Assembly (NCBI RefSeq): GCF_000934755.1 | Contig: NZ_KN882178.1 | Location: 1 to 34,727 of the forward strand | Reading direction: 5' to 3' | DNA length: 34,727 nucleotides | Origin: Desulfonatronovibrio magnus | GTDB taxonomy: Bacteria; Desulfobacterota; Desulfovibrionia; Desulfovibrionales; Desulfonatronovibrionaceae | In this document: positions 8,590 to 15,605 of the stretch, piece by piece | How the letters are laid out: every line of letters begins with the position of its first letter | Numbering within the stretch: the stretch's first letter is position 1 | Position numbers and translations under genes: made by a program | The notes under the pieces: generated by a model | Databases searched by the model: none | What the model was told of the DNA's origin: nothing | Seen by the model: the letters and a program-made list of their open reading frames with translations, nothing else

Positions 8590-9087
8590 GATTAACTCCA
8601 GTTAATATGTTAAAAAAAGAAGAAGGAGAACATAGACCAGAGAATTGTATTAGTAACTTATTGCCTCAATCCTGTAGAAAAAAACAAGAAAATTTTTAAC
8701 CCTGACAAGAGCAATAATACCCAAGATCCTTATTCTTCAGCCTTCAGTCTTCAGCAAACGACAACCAGTGCTTCCTTGACCGCTTTGAAAGAATAGCACC
8801 CTATCTCCCAGAACTTAGCAAGTAGCTTCTCCAGGTCGCATGAGTAGGAGGTAAAATATAACAAAAAATATCATGGCAGGCTTCAGATGTCACTATGAAA
8901 AAAATTTCATATGCTTCAAGATGCAAGTATGTTAAAAAAGCGGACAGGAAAGAAAGAAAGTTTACCGTATCGTTCTGTAACTGTTCAGAACTGGCCTAAG
9001 TCATAGCCATAATAATATGTTGTATAATGCTGGTATTAGGATGGGTTTTTGAGGTCGTTTTGATGCAGTGGTTGGGTCTTTCAAGTT
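8590..9087. other. Intergenic region with repeats, no convincing gene
   Basis: About 500 bp without a confident gene. It holds a dispersed 45-bp repeat at 8652-8700 and three 7-bp units related to CTTCAGC at 8734-8754. A 34-codon open frame at 8895-8999 (MKKISYASRC... with a CNC motif near its end) has no ribosome-binding site and no family I recognise. A strong AGGAGGT at about 8847 is not suitably spaced before any ATG. Confidence 0.5.
8652..8700 (+). repeat. 45-bp dispersed repeat, copy A
   Basis: Begins AGTAACTTA, continues CTCAATCCTGTAGAAAAA and ends ACAAGAAAATTTTTAAC. Related copies: 12885-12921 (minus), 16038-16068 (plus), 22995-23038 and 23039-23090 (tandem, plus), 25322-25367 (minus). 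All are intergenic. About 30 bp further on, this copy and the one at 23039 share the text CCAAGATCCTTATTCTTCAG. Confidence 0.7.
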
Positions 9088-9453
9088 TTATTCCTTACCA
9101 TCTACTTCTCTTGGCTCGGTAATCAGCTTTATACCTTGAAGAACTTCTTGAAACCGTCCGAACTTTAAGGATCCGATTTTTTCTGATAGATCACTTTTGT
9201 TTACTGTGAATATTTGAGAAATATTGACCACACTTTTTTTGGGTAAATTTGCTTCGCCCTTTTTCAGCAAGACATTCCCCGGCGCAGCTGCCCTTTTAAG
9301 ATTGGATGTTAAAGGACAAACAATAACTGTATTGATACGGCTGCGATTGAAAAGATTATTTTGAATAATGACATGAGGATGCCGGTATCCTGGCTCGGAT
9401 CCGGAAGGCTCCGTAAGATCTATCCAGAATATGTCGCCTTGATTAATTACCAT
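9088..9453 (-). CDS. mazF: MazF/PemK-family toxin
   Basis: A 121-residue mRNA interferase of the MazF/PemK/CcdB fold. The N-terminal MVINQGDIFWIDL, the GSEPGYRHPHVIIQNNLFN segment and TVIVCPLTSNL are the family hallmarks, and the length is typical. Members cleave single-stranded RNA at short specific sequences; this one's specificity cannot be read from sequence. The start codon overlaps the end of the antitoxin gene by 7 bp (ATGGTAA), so the two are translated together, antitoxin first. No downstream partner exists on this strand; the neighbouring kinase lies about 500 bp away. Confidence 0.92.
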   Translation of the reverse strand: MVINQGDIFWIDLTEPSGSEPGYRHPHVIIQNNLFNRSRINTVIVCPLTSNLKRAAAPGNVLLKKGEANLPKKSVVNISQIFTVNKSDLSEKIGSLKFGRFQEVLQGIKLITEPREVDGKE

Positions 9454-9701
9454 TGATCTTGAACCATGTTGCTATGTCTGGAACGCATCGCTGTTTTAAG
9501 AGATGCTTCTTTTTCGTCTGTGACATCGTCATATGCGGAGTTGATAGCATCCAGCAGATCTTTGTTTTTATGACGTTGAATAAACTCTTTTGCCGCCAGC
9601 GAAAAAATACGACTTCGAGACATGTTCATTTCATCAGCCAAGCTGTTGATCTGCTCAAATAATGGTTTTTCGATTGATATTGCGGTTTTAACACTTTTCA
9701 T
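9447..9701 (-). CDS. mazE: MazE-like ribbon-helix-helix antitoxin
   Basis: An 84-residue antitoxin. The N-terminus (KTAISIEKPLFEQINSLADE then MNMSRSRIFSLAAKEFIQR) is a ribbon-helix-helix DNA-binding domain as in CopG/MetJ-type regulators, about residues 5-45. The acidic C-terminal half (about 46-84) is expected to wrap around the toxin. It starts at an ATG with a strong AGGAGGTG ribosome-binding site and overlaps the MazF gene by 7 bp. It should repress its own promoter through the inverted repeat at 9736-9758. MazE proteins vary widely, so the name rests on the partner and the fold. Confidence 0.88.
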   Translation of the reverse strand: MKSVKTAISIEKPLFEQINSLADEMNMSRSRIFSLAAKEFIQRHKNKDLLDAINSAYDDVTDEKEASLKTAMRSRHSNMVQDQW

Positions 9702-9724
9702 TGACTACACCTCCTGATAAAAAA

Positions 9725-9758
9725 AGTATAACCGTAGGTATGATTTATGTCAATACCT
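9725..9758 (-). promoter_or_regulatory. mazEF promoter and operator
   Basis: Minus-strand TTGACA (9753-9748), 17-bp spacer, TATACT (9730-9725): a near-consensus sigma-70 promoter, with the ribosome-binding site a few bases after the expected start. The inverted repeat AGGTAT-N11-ATACCT (9736-9741 and 9753-9758) covers the spacer and touches the -35 box and is the likely antitoxin operator. Confidence 0.78.
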
Positions 9759-10370
9759 GTTGCTGTTGTTCTCTCATGTCAATCTGGGATAAGGATATGT
9801 TCTCTATAGCCATACAGCAAACAACTACCCTGAATTCACAGACCAACATGAGAAAAAGTAACGTCTATGGCCAGGTATTTACACCCAAGCCAGAACCTTA
9901 AAAAAACACCTTCCTCTTAAGATTATCGGAGATATGGAAAAATAATAGCAAGAGTATTTATGAACTCATCCCGTTGTAGTGAAGGCTGGGTTGCTTCGGT
10001 CAGGATGCTTTGAGTAGCCTGGTTTAAAATACATGGAGACAAGACTGTGTGCATTCAAAGAGAGTTTAACCCTCTTGAAATTATCAAAAATTTAATCTGA
10101 AAGTCTCAAAAAAATTGAATGTAAAAAAACTGTCATTGGAGATTTAAGATTTGTTAATATCGGTTTGAGGGCCGGTGGAGGTTTTGTGGGAGAGCATGGG
10201 AGTTATTTTGTCTTGATATCTGAGGATATTTTTCAGGATATGCGCTGTCCCGGGTCAGACCCGGAACGTATCGTACGTCCTCAAGCCTTTCAAAACTGCT
10301 CGCAAGTAATGCAGGGGCAGGTGAGGCAGGTCGTTGCCTATAAGTACGACCTTTATCGGCCTGTTAACAC
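9759..10370. other. Intergenic region with repeat and palindromes
   Basis: About 600 bp without a supported gene. It contains the 55-bp repeat at 10040-10093 and adjacent GC-rich palindromes at 10250-10278 (CCGGGTC-A-GACCCGG then ACGTA-TCG-TACGT). Short frames on both strands at 10165-10383 show no recognisable domain. Confidence 0.5.
10040..10093 (-). repeat. 55-bp repeat, third copy
   Basis: Diverged copy of the block seen upstream of the two kinases. It keeps CAAGACTG-GTGCAT, then GAGAGTTTAACCC, then a TTGA-rich end. It lies about 340 bp upstream of the mazEF start, further than the other copies lie from their genes. Confidence 0.5.
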
Positions 10371-11057
10371 TCAATTTATGTAAAAGCCGGCTCCGCTTTT
10401 AGGTCGTCTGGACTGCTGGCAGGTTACAGCCTGTAACAGGGACTGTCCAAGCCTTGTGCAAGCCAAAACTGCGTCGGAATTGTCTTCATAACGAAGAAAC
10501 ATATTTTTCCTGACTCTGGTAAAATTTTCAAACTGCTCTTTTGGCCAGTGCAGGGCAGGCATGCCCACCGGGCATTTGGCACCGTATCCGCAGGAAAAAC
10601 AGGGCGGGATATCTGATTTGAAAAGGGCGGTTCCGGTCACATGGAAGAAATAAATATCTTTCAGATAGGAAATAATATTGCCAGCAGCTTTTTCCGGCTC
10701 TTCTCCACCTACAGCCACAACTCCAGCGGGCATGCCTCGCAGAACCGAATTCTGATGATAATGGACAAAAAGTCTTTCCAGGAAAATATGGGCTATGGAA
10801 TTCATAATGCCGTTATAATTAACTGCGCCCATGATCAAACCTTTGGCCCGGGGAAATTTTTCAAACACAGCAGATAGATCGTCCTGCTGGACGCACCTAT
10901 TTTTTCCGGCACATTTGGCGCATCCAAGGCAGGGGCGCATATTCAGTTCAGCCAGCCTTATGAGCTCATATTCAAGGCCTGTACTCTCAGCAGTCTTGAT
11001 AACCATTCTCTCAAGATTCCCCCCAGGTTTGGGGCTGGAATGGATTGCCAGAATCAT
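10371..11057 (-). CDS. Iron-sulfur flavoprotein (NADPH-dependent FMN reductase family)
   Basis: A 228-residue cytoplasmic flavodoxin-fold protein. The N-terminal MILAIHSSPKPGGNLERMV is the FMN-phosphate loop. The compact cluster CLGCAKCAGKNRC (Cys43, 46, 49, 55) is the 4Fe-4S motif of the archaeal and anaerobe iron-sulfur flavoprotein (Isf) family, which shuttles electrons between ferredoxin-type donors and acceptors such as oxygen or peroxide. A second set, CFSCGYGAKC (Cys153, 156, 162), is unusual and could bind another metal. The ATG follows GGGGGA about nine bases upstream. The gene stands alone with repeat-rich DNA on both sides. A perfect palindrome (11121-11145) and a copy of the 55-bp block (11195-11250) lie upstream and may regulate it. 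Confidence 0.85.
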   Translation of the reverse strand: MILAIHSSPKPGGNLERMVIKTAESTGLEYELIRLAELNMRPCLGCAKCAGKNRCVQQDDLSAVFEKFPRAKGLIMGAVNYNGIMNSIAHIFLERLFVHYHQNSVLRGMPAGVVAVGGEEPEKAAGNIISYLKDIYFFHVTGTALFKSDIPPCFSCGYGAKCPVGMPALHWPKEQFENFTRVRKNMFLRYEDNSDAVLACTRLGQSLLQAVTCQQSRRPKSGAGFYIN

Positions 11058-11120
11058 TAGATTATTCCCCCAAAATGAAATAGTAATATGGACTATTATT
11101 AAGGTTTTTTCTTTAAACTA

Positions 11121-11145
11121 AAGTTTCACGGTTTTCGTGAAACTT
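11121..11145. promoter_or_regulatory. Perfect 10-bp inverted repeat upstream of the flavoprotein
   Basis: AAGTTTCACG-GTTTT-CGTGAAACTT, ten perfect pairs with a five-base loop, 64 bp upstream of the flavoprotein start. On the plus strand it is followed by CTTTTTACTTTT and could end plus-strand transcripts. On the minus strand no T-run follows, so there an operator is more likely. Confidence 0.5.
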
Positions 11146-11194
11146 CAGTCTTTTTACTTTTAACGGGATAAAATCAATTATCATTGATCTAAGC

Positions 11195-11250
11195 TCAAGA
11201 CTAAGTGCATGGTCTGAGAGAAGTTTAGCCCTTCTGTAATCGTCAGGCTT
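11195..11250 (-). repeat. 55-bp repeat, fourth copy
   Basis: Keeps CAAGACTAAGTGCATGGTCT, then GAGAGAAGTTTAGCCC and a closing CGTCAGGCTT. It lies about 140 bp upstream of the flavoprotein start, nearly the same offset as the copies upstream of the two kinases (about 130 and 150 bp). Confidence 0.55.
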
Positions 11251-11399
11251 ACTTTTGGAAGTCTCAACAATAATACGAACGGCTACGCCATGCCCATCAC
11301 AATGTATCGTATAGCGATTGCGCTCAGCGCCCCCATGTACGAGCGTTCGCTGGCGGCATTCTAATATTTAATTAATGAAAATGCTCTGATATTGTTCGT

Positions 11400-11555
11400 T
11401 TATTGATCGAGTCGTTCCGATATCTGCTTTGGATCCTGGCGACAATCAAGTACGGCTCGGACACGCGCAAGGCCATCCTCAATGCGGTAGTACACTGCAT
11501 AAGGAAACCGCTTAGAAATGAGACGATGATATCCGTTGTGAATGGTATGAATCCC
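11400..11555 (-). pseudogene. ParE/RelE-family toxin, 5'-truncated remnant
   Basis: A 51-codon minus-strand frame ending TAA at 11400-11402. Its residues include GYHRLISKRFPYAVYYRIED and ARVRAVLDCRQDPKQISERL, the C-terminal half of ParE/RelE-type toxins, where an RRFPYxIYYR strand is followed by VxAVLxxxRDP. The frame closes at a TAG (11556-11558), and within about 10 bp a repeat element begins that replaces the expected N-terminal half. No antitoxin gene is present. The C-terminus is well preserved, so the truncation may be fairly recent. Confidence 0.75.
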
Positions 11556-11565
11556 CTAAGTGTGC

Positions 11566-11815
11566 TTACAAGTAACTATAATCGTTTTATCAATAAAATC
11601 AAGGCATTATAGCTTTATCATGCAGATTGCTTCGGTCGCTTAGGCTCCTTCGTGGGTGTCAGATTTTGAGCAACTACATCTGTAACACCACATGTGTTAT
11701 TGCGAGCGAGTCTTCGAGCGCGGCAATCTCAAACGTGTTGAGGTTGATTTTTTAGTTACTCACAAGTTCGGTCCCGGTCCCCCAAGTGAGGAGCTTCTAA
11801 GTAACTGGAATCATA
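11566..11815 (+). repeat. 250-bp composite repeat, copy 1
   Basis: Direct copy of 23745-23988. Shared landmarks in order: AAGTAACTA-AATCG, GATTGCTTCGGTCGCTTAGG, GAGCAACTACATC or its variant, ATTGCGAGCGAGTCTTCGAG, GCGCGGCAATCTC, and a terminal 53-bp palindromic unit. The palindromic part built on GATTGC and GCAATC resembles repeats common in environmental proteobacteria. No open frame of note. Confidence 0.8.
11754..11806. repeat. 53-bp palindromic unit, copy 1
   Basis: Bounded by AGTTACT and AGTAACT, with inner parts CACAAGTTCGGTCCCGG and GTGAGGAGCTTCTA. It forms an imperfect hairpin. Exactly 53 bp, as are the units at 11982 and 12285. Confidence 0.8.
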
Positions 11816-11861
11816 TTATCAATAAAATCAGATACTTACAAAATTCAGTATATTTTCTTTT

Positions 11862-11971
11862 GTTCCCAGGCTCCAGCCTGGGAACACCTATTTTTTTGTG
11901 GCTCCAGCCACATTTTGAAGAAGCGGCTGGAGCCGCAAGAGTAAGACGTCCCCAGGCTGGAGCCTGGGAAC
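11862..11971. repeat. Nested inverted-repeat cassette
   Basis: Outer arms at 11862-11885 and 11948-11971 (each GTTCCCAGGCT-style 24-mers) are reverse complements of each other apart from one base and are themselves near-palindromes. Inner arms GGCTCCAGCC (11900-11909) and GGCTGGAGCC (11925-11934) also pair. The 110-bp unit could fold into one long hairpin or several small cruciforms. A partial copy without the right outer arm lies at 24261-24338. Confidence 0.85.
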
Positions 11972-11981
11972 GAGGTGTATG

Positions 11982-12034
11982 AGTTACTCACAAGTTCGGT
12001 CCCGGGCGGCCCGGGACCAAACCTGCGAGTAACT
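11982..12034. repeat. 53-bp palindromic unit, copy 2
   Basis: AGTTACTCACAAGTTCGGTC, then CCGGGCGGCCCGGG, and a closing CTGCGAGTAACT. This is the most symmetrical copy, with a fully palindromic GC-rich core. Confidence 0.85.
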
Positions 12035-12284
12035 TTAGGATACTGTCACTTTTCTGGAAATTGGGACAGTCCCCGCAAGGTACTATAAAACAGATTGATG
12101 CTGCATTGGTGTCTGGTAGAGATTTGTTTTAATGGAAAAATTTACACAGCGAGGGACAGTCCCTGTGCCAGGCGTAAGGTTCCCATCTTTGACGGAACTT
12201 TTCTGGCAAATGTGCATTAATCAAAGCAAAAATCGTCAAAATATGAAAATTATAACCATCTGATTTTATTATCAAAACGATTGT

Positions 12285-12337
12285 AGTTACTTGTAAGCTC
12301 TTCACCCGGGGGACCGGGACCGAACCTGGGAGTAACT
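12285..12337. repeat. 53-bp palindromic unit, copy 3
   Basis: Bounded by AGTTACT (12285-12291) and AGTAACT (12331-12337), core CCCGGGGGACCGGGACC. It sits 28 bp beyond the stop codon of the membrane-protein gene at 12366, so it may act as a transcript-end hairpin for it, though no T-run follows. Confidence 0.8.
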
Positions 12338-12365
12338 TTGCGGTTTCAGGGAAAATGCAATAGAG

Positions 12366-12719
12366 TTATCTGATTTCAACAGGTAAATTTTCGTTCAATT
12401 TGAGCCAGCCTTTGGCAACTCTGTAGATAAACCAGAAGAACAAAGCAATGAATATAATAAATCCAACGCCGATAATAGCTGTTACAGTAGCAATAATACT
12501 CCACATGAGAGAATACCAGAATGTTCTAATTTGCCAGGTGAAATGGCTTTCTAAAAAAGTTCCCTGAACATCAGAACGCTTGATATAGTTCATCACTATG
12601 GCAATAAAGATCGTAACACCAAAAATGATTGAAGCTGCATACAGGGCGTAAATCAGGGTAGTGACTCGTTTATTTGCTGCTATTATGTCATTATGCTGGT
12701 CTGGAAACTCAAAACCCAT
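12366..12719 (-). CDS. Small DUF4870-like membrane protein
   Basis: A 117-residue inner-membrane protein with three predicted membrane segments: about 21-44 (TLIYALYAASIIFGVTIFIA), about 68-85 and about 86-103. Between the first two is the conserved loop YIKRSDVQGTFLESHFTWQI, and near the end WFIYRVAKGWLKLNENLP. This pattern (N-Y-KR-DV-GT-LESHF-WQIRTFW, then YR--KGWL-L) is that of the DUF4870/Tic20-like small membrane family. The function is unknown. The ATG has GGAG nine bases upstream (12729-12732). It is separated from the permease by a repeat element, so an operon with it is doubtful. Confidence 0.8.
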   Translation of the reverse strand: MGFEFPDQHNDIIAANKRVTTLIYALYAASIIFGVTIFIAIVMNYIKRSDVQGTFLESHFTWQIRTFWYSLMWSIIATVTAIIGVGFIIFIALFFWFIYRVAKGWLKLNENLPVEIR

Positions 12720-12761
12720 ATCAATTAACTCCAGAAAGATGGATTATCATGAGGTATCTAA

Positions 12762-12921
12762 TGCGGGCTGTGCCTGCATCTCAGTTATCAGATAACAGTT
12801 ATCTGATAATTGTTATCAGCGCAAGGCAGTGAATTCAGCTTTTTGTTCTTCAACAATTAACTATTAACTATTAACTATTAACCATTTTTTTACAGGATTG
12901 AGGCGGTAAGTTGCAGTTACT
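12762..12921 (-). repeat. 160-bp repeat element, copy B (inverted relative to copy C)
   Basis: Read on the minus strand it starts AACTTACCGCCTCAATCCTG, continues with four 7-bp ATTAACT units (plus strand 12856-12883), then GCTGAATTCACTGCCTTGC, the perfect palindrome TTATCAGATAAC-A-GTTATCTGATAA (12785-12809), and ends GGCACAGCCCGCATTAGAT. The same order is found on the plus strand at 16038-16203. It begins two bases beyond the permease stop codon. Confidence 0.85.
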
Positions 12922-12923
12922 AA

Positions 12924-14657
12924 TCAGTGATCAAATACCATCCGCACCTTGTGCTTGTTTTCTGTGCTTTCCAGATGTACCTGATCTGCATATTGACTGA
13001 TCAAAAAACCTGAGAGCCTGGCCAGTGCTGTGTCATCTGTCAAAAGTTCCTCTGGACTGGGTCGCCTGTGGTCAAGAATGATTGCTTTACCAGTGTAATC
13101 CATATCAACCTGGATTTTGAATTCGTCAAAATACGCTTCCAGGCGGACCTGACCCTGAGACAATTCCTGGCCGATCAGGGACTCATGCAGTTCAGCGGCC
13201 GCAGTTCCTGCTTTGCGGATGACCCCGGGCCGAGCTCCCCATTTACCACCCATGTCCACAAAAAAGTCATGAATTTTTTGCCCGGAAGCACTGACACCAC
13301 TTAAGACCAATTCAGCCCTGTTGCCGACTCCAATGCGAAAGAGCAGGTTCAGCAGCACCCCGCTTATGGCTGTCAGGGCGATGGACGATCCAAATATTGG
13401 TTTAAAATGATCTGGCAAAGGGGCATAAATCTCTGGAGTTACCAGCACGCTCATGCCCATGATCAAAGAAATACCCACCACAAAAGTTTTACGTGAATCA
13501 ATCATTCTGGTCATGACTATGGACCAGCCAGTGACAATCATGAAGCTGGCAGCGTAAATGATGATGGACCCGATTACCGGAACTGGCATATGGCTCAAAA
13601 CAAATGCCGGCTGAGGCAAAAAAGCCAGGGCTATGAAAAAAATACCCGTAGCATATCCGATGTAGCGACTGGTGGCCCCGGAAGCAAAAGACATTCCAAT
13701 GTTGGAGGATGAAGCGGCCAGCCCGGTGCCTCCCAGTAGTCCGGCTGCTGCAGTACCCAAACCCTCGGCATTAATCCCGCGCTGAACAGAATGCATGTCC
13801 ACCCGCTTCCAGCCCATATCATTAATTTTCTGACATGTAATCACGTCGCCTGTCAGTTTCAGAGACGAACATAGAGCGGCAATAAAAAACGGCAGTATAA
13901 ATGCCGGATCAAAGGCCAAACCCGGATGCACTATCTGGGGCAGATCCACAAGTGGCAGTTCTCCCAGCTGATTGCGCATCTCTTGAGGCAGAATTCCCAA
14001 TGCATAAGCAGAAACATAGCCAAAGACAATGCCTATGAGGATGGAGTACAATTTAAAGCCATTCTTCCCCCATACAGTCAACCCCACTATTGTCGCCAGA
14101 GTACCCATGCCCACAAGTACTTCCTTTAACTCCATCAGCGTCTCCTCACGTCCCAGACCAAAAAGAGATTTGACTGCGTACGGGGCAAGAGCCAGTCCCA
14201 CCATAGCTACCACCAGTCCTGCAACTTCGGGTGGGAAAAGCACACGCAGCCTGCCAAAGACGCGAGACATCATAACCTGCATGAATCCAGCTGTAGCAGT
14301 CATGCCGCATACAAGAGCCAGCCCCCCGGTTTGGGCAGCGGTGATAGAAGCTTGAAAGTAGATAAAGGAACTGGTGTGCAAACAAAAATAGCCTGAGCCG
14401 AGTCCCCATTTGCTGGTTGCCTGAAGTATGCTTGCCAGTCCTCCTGCAAGCAGTCCCACAGTTACCAGAGATCTGGTCATGGCAGCATCAGCTCCAAGGG
14501 CCTGAGCAAAAAATACTGCTGCCATCAGACTGGAAATAAGCAGAGCACCGTGCTCCACACCGAGAACAGCAAGGGTCCAGACTGAAGGGCGATCATTAAC
14601 ACCGTACATCAGATTCGGATGAGTCAGGGGTGAACCTTGAGAATCCGCTTTTTTCAT
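12924..14657 (-). CDS. NCS2-family uracil/xanthine permease with extra C-terminal domain
   Basis: Inner-membrane nucleobase:cation symporter of 577 residues. The membrane part spans about 25-445 with many hydrophobic segments. NCS2 signatures are visible: the histidine-containing first helix (AVLGVEHGALL), SSLKLTGDVITCQKIND (264-280), INAEGLGTAAAGLLGGTG (295-312) with the conserved Glu298, and SSSNIGMSF (316-324) in place of the usual QN-G motif. The substrate may be a purine or pyrimidine. Typical members have about 420-460 residues. The extra soluble tail (about 455-577) has alternating strands and helices (QVRLEAYFDEFKIQVDMDYT, then a long helix and VRMVFDH) that vaguely resemble a degenerate GHKL/anti-sigma-like ATPase fold. 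GGGAG lies five bases before the ATG. No purine-catabolism gene adjoins it. Confidence 0.9.
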   Translation of the reverse strand: MKKADSQGSPLTHPNLMYGVNDRPSVWTLAVLGVEHGALLISSLMAAVFFAQALGADAAMTRSLVTVGLLAGGLASILQATSKWGLGSGYFCLHTSSFIYFQASITAAQTGGLALVCGMTATAGFMQVMMSRVFGRLRVLFPPEVAGLVVAMVGLALAPYAVKSLFGLGREETLMELKEVLVGMGTLATIVGLTVWGKNGFKLYSILIGIVFGYVSAYALGILPQEMRNQLGELPLVDLPQIVHPGLAFDPAFILPFFIAALCSSLKLTGDVITCQKINDMGWKRVDMHSVQRGINAEGLGTAAAGLLGGTGLAASSSNIGMSFASGATSRYIGYATGIFFIALAFLPQPAFVLSHMPVPVIGSIIIYAASFMIVTGWSIVMTRMIDSRKTFVVGISLIMGMSVLVTPEIYAPLPDHFKPIFGSSIALTAISGVLLNLLFRIGVGNRAELVLSGVSASGQKIHDFFVDMGGKWGARPGVIRKAGTAAAELHESLIGQELSQGQVRLEAYFDEFKIQVDMDYTGKAIILDHRRPSPEELLTDDTALARLSGFLISQYADQVHLESTENKHKVRMVFDH

Positions 14658-14834
14658 TATAACTCCCTTCGGAAGATATGAGGCAGCAGTTCAGCCCTTT
14701 TTGAGGTAATCCGGAGACAGGCACTCAAGTGAGCACCAACCGATTATTTATACGTCTCACTTATGATGCAAGTTAATCCCGGAAAAGCCAGTCCCCGTGT
14801 CACATATAAACTCTGATATGGTTGTCTCATCCAT

Positions 14835-14878
14835 CAGACTTCTTGGATTGACGGTGTGGTGTCAAGCCATGAAGTCTG
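14835..14878. other. Nested inverted repeat upstream of the permease
   Basis: Outer arms CAGACTTC/GAAGTCTG (8 bp), symmetrical five-base gaps, inner arms TTGAC/GTCAA, loop GGTGTGGT. It lies between the winged-helix gene stop and the permease start, about 180-220 bp upstream of the latter. No T-run follows on either strand. It could be a structured leader or a two-site operator. It does not match the purine riboswitch core as far as I can see. Confidence 0.4.
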
Positions 14879-14903
14879 AACTGTTACCTACGGCGAACAA
14901 ATT

Positions 14904-15605
14904 TTACCTCGCTTTTATCTTAGCCAAAGCCTTTCCCATGACATCCAAGGCATCTTGAATTTCCTCGTGATCCTGTAATTTCTGCGTCGCTGCTTCGAGC
15001 TTTTCCACGACCCCGTCAAGGCGTTGGATTAAACCTTGCAGCTTAATCAAATCAACTTTTGCATCTACTTCCTCGCTCTTTGTTATTTTCTTGAGCGGGG
15101 CTTCCTGATTTTCCTGACTCGGTTCAACCATCTGACCTTCATTGGCATTGTAGGCTTCCACTGCCAGATTGAGTATTTCTGTTGTAGTGTACTTTCCTTG
15201 TTCAAGCCTTTCTACGTAGCCTTTACGAGACAGTTGAGAGACACCGTCAGCTACTTGTTTTTTAGTTAGGGTCGATTCAAGTTCAGCTGCAAGATCATCA
15301 AGTAAAACAGGGGCATCATGGGCGGAGCGTTTTTGCACAAGTCGTGCGATTTGGCCTTGCTGAGATTCTAAATTCAGCATGGTAGAAATTTTTTTGTTAT
15401 TTTTTATTAATGGTTTCGCCCATAAGACAAACTTGTTTCCAAGATTTTGTTGATCATCTGACAGTGCAAGAGATGATTTAATTTCCGGATGTTTCAATGA
15501 AATTTCTCGGCGTGTGTTTCCGATTATCACCTCACAGCCCAGTTCCAGAGCCAACTGACTAATTTGCTGCACAGACATGTTTGGAGTAATTTTTAATGTG
15601 TTCAT
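14904..15605 (-). CDS. Unrecognised protein with a winged-helix-like middle
   Basis: A 233-residue soluble protein that I cannot assign to a family. Residues 1-60 form a small alpha/beta segment (SVQQISQLALELGCEVIIGN). About 95-145 looks like a winged helix (VLLDDLAAELESTLTKKQVA, then SQLSRKGYVERLEQGKYTTT), the pattern of a recognition helix followed by a wing. Residues 155-180 are charged and low complexity. About 185-230 is a coiled coil (LIQRLDGVVEKLEAATQKLQ). It is probably a DNA-binding protein that oligomerises. The ATG at 15605 has no clear ribosome-binding site and a TTG lies six bases upstream, so the start is uncertain. A possible small gene on the same strand lies 118 bp upstream. 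Confidence 0.7.
   Translation of the reverse strand: MNTLKITPNMSVQQISQLALELGCEVIIGNTRREISLKHPEIKSSLALSDDQQNLGNKFVLWAKPLIKNNKKISTMLNLESQQGQIARLVQKRSAHDAPVLLDDLAAELESTLTKKQVADGVSQLSRKGYVERLEQGKYTTTEILNLAVEAYNANEGQMVEPSQENQEAPLKKITKSEEVDAKVDLIKLQGLIQRLDGVVEKLEAATQKLQDHEEIQDALDVMGKALAKIKAR

Larger units (their letters stand above)
11816..12365. other. Repeat mosaic, no gene
   Basis: Holds a nested inverted repeat (11862-11971), two 53-bp palindromes, two GGGACAGTCCC motifs (12063-12073 and 12153-12163) and two further copies of the AT-rich tail resembling ATCAATAAAATCAGA (11819-11833, and inverted at 12261-12280). I see no supportable reading frame. Confidence 0.6.

Noticed and set aside
8895-8999. 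34-codon frame with a CNC motif between the PAS-GAF kinase and mazEF
   Set aside because: No ribosome-binding site at suitable distance, no recognisable family, and an AT-rich intergenic setting.
10165-10383. Open frames on both strands beyond the flavoprotein gene
   Set aside because: No start signals and no domain pattern; palindromes in the same stretch explain part of the composition.
14658-14903. Purine riboswitch ahead of the nucleobase permease
   Set aside because: The expected conserved loop sequences and three-way junction are not found; only a nested inverted repeat is seen.
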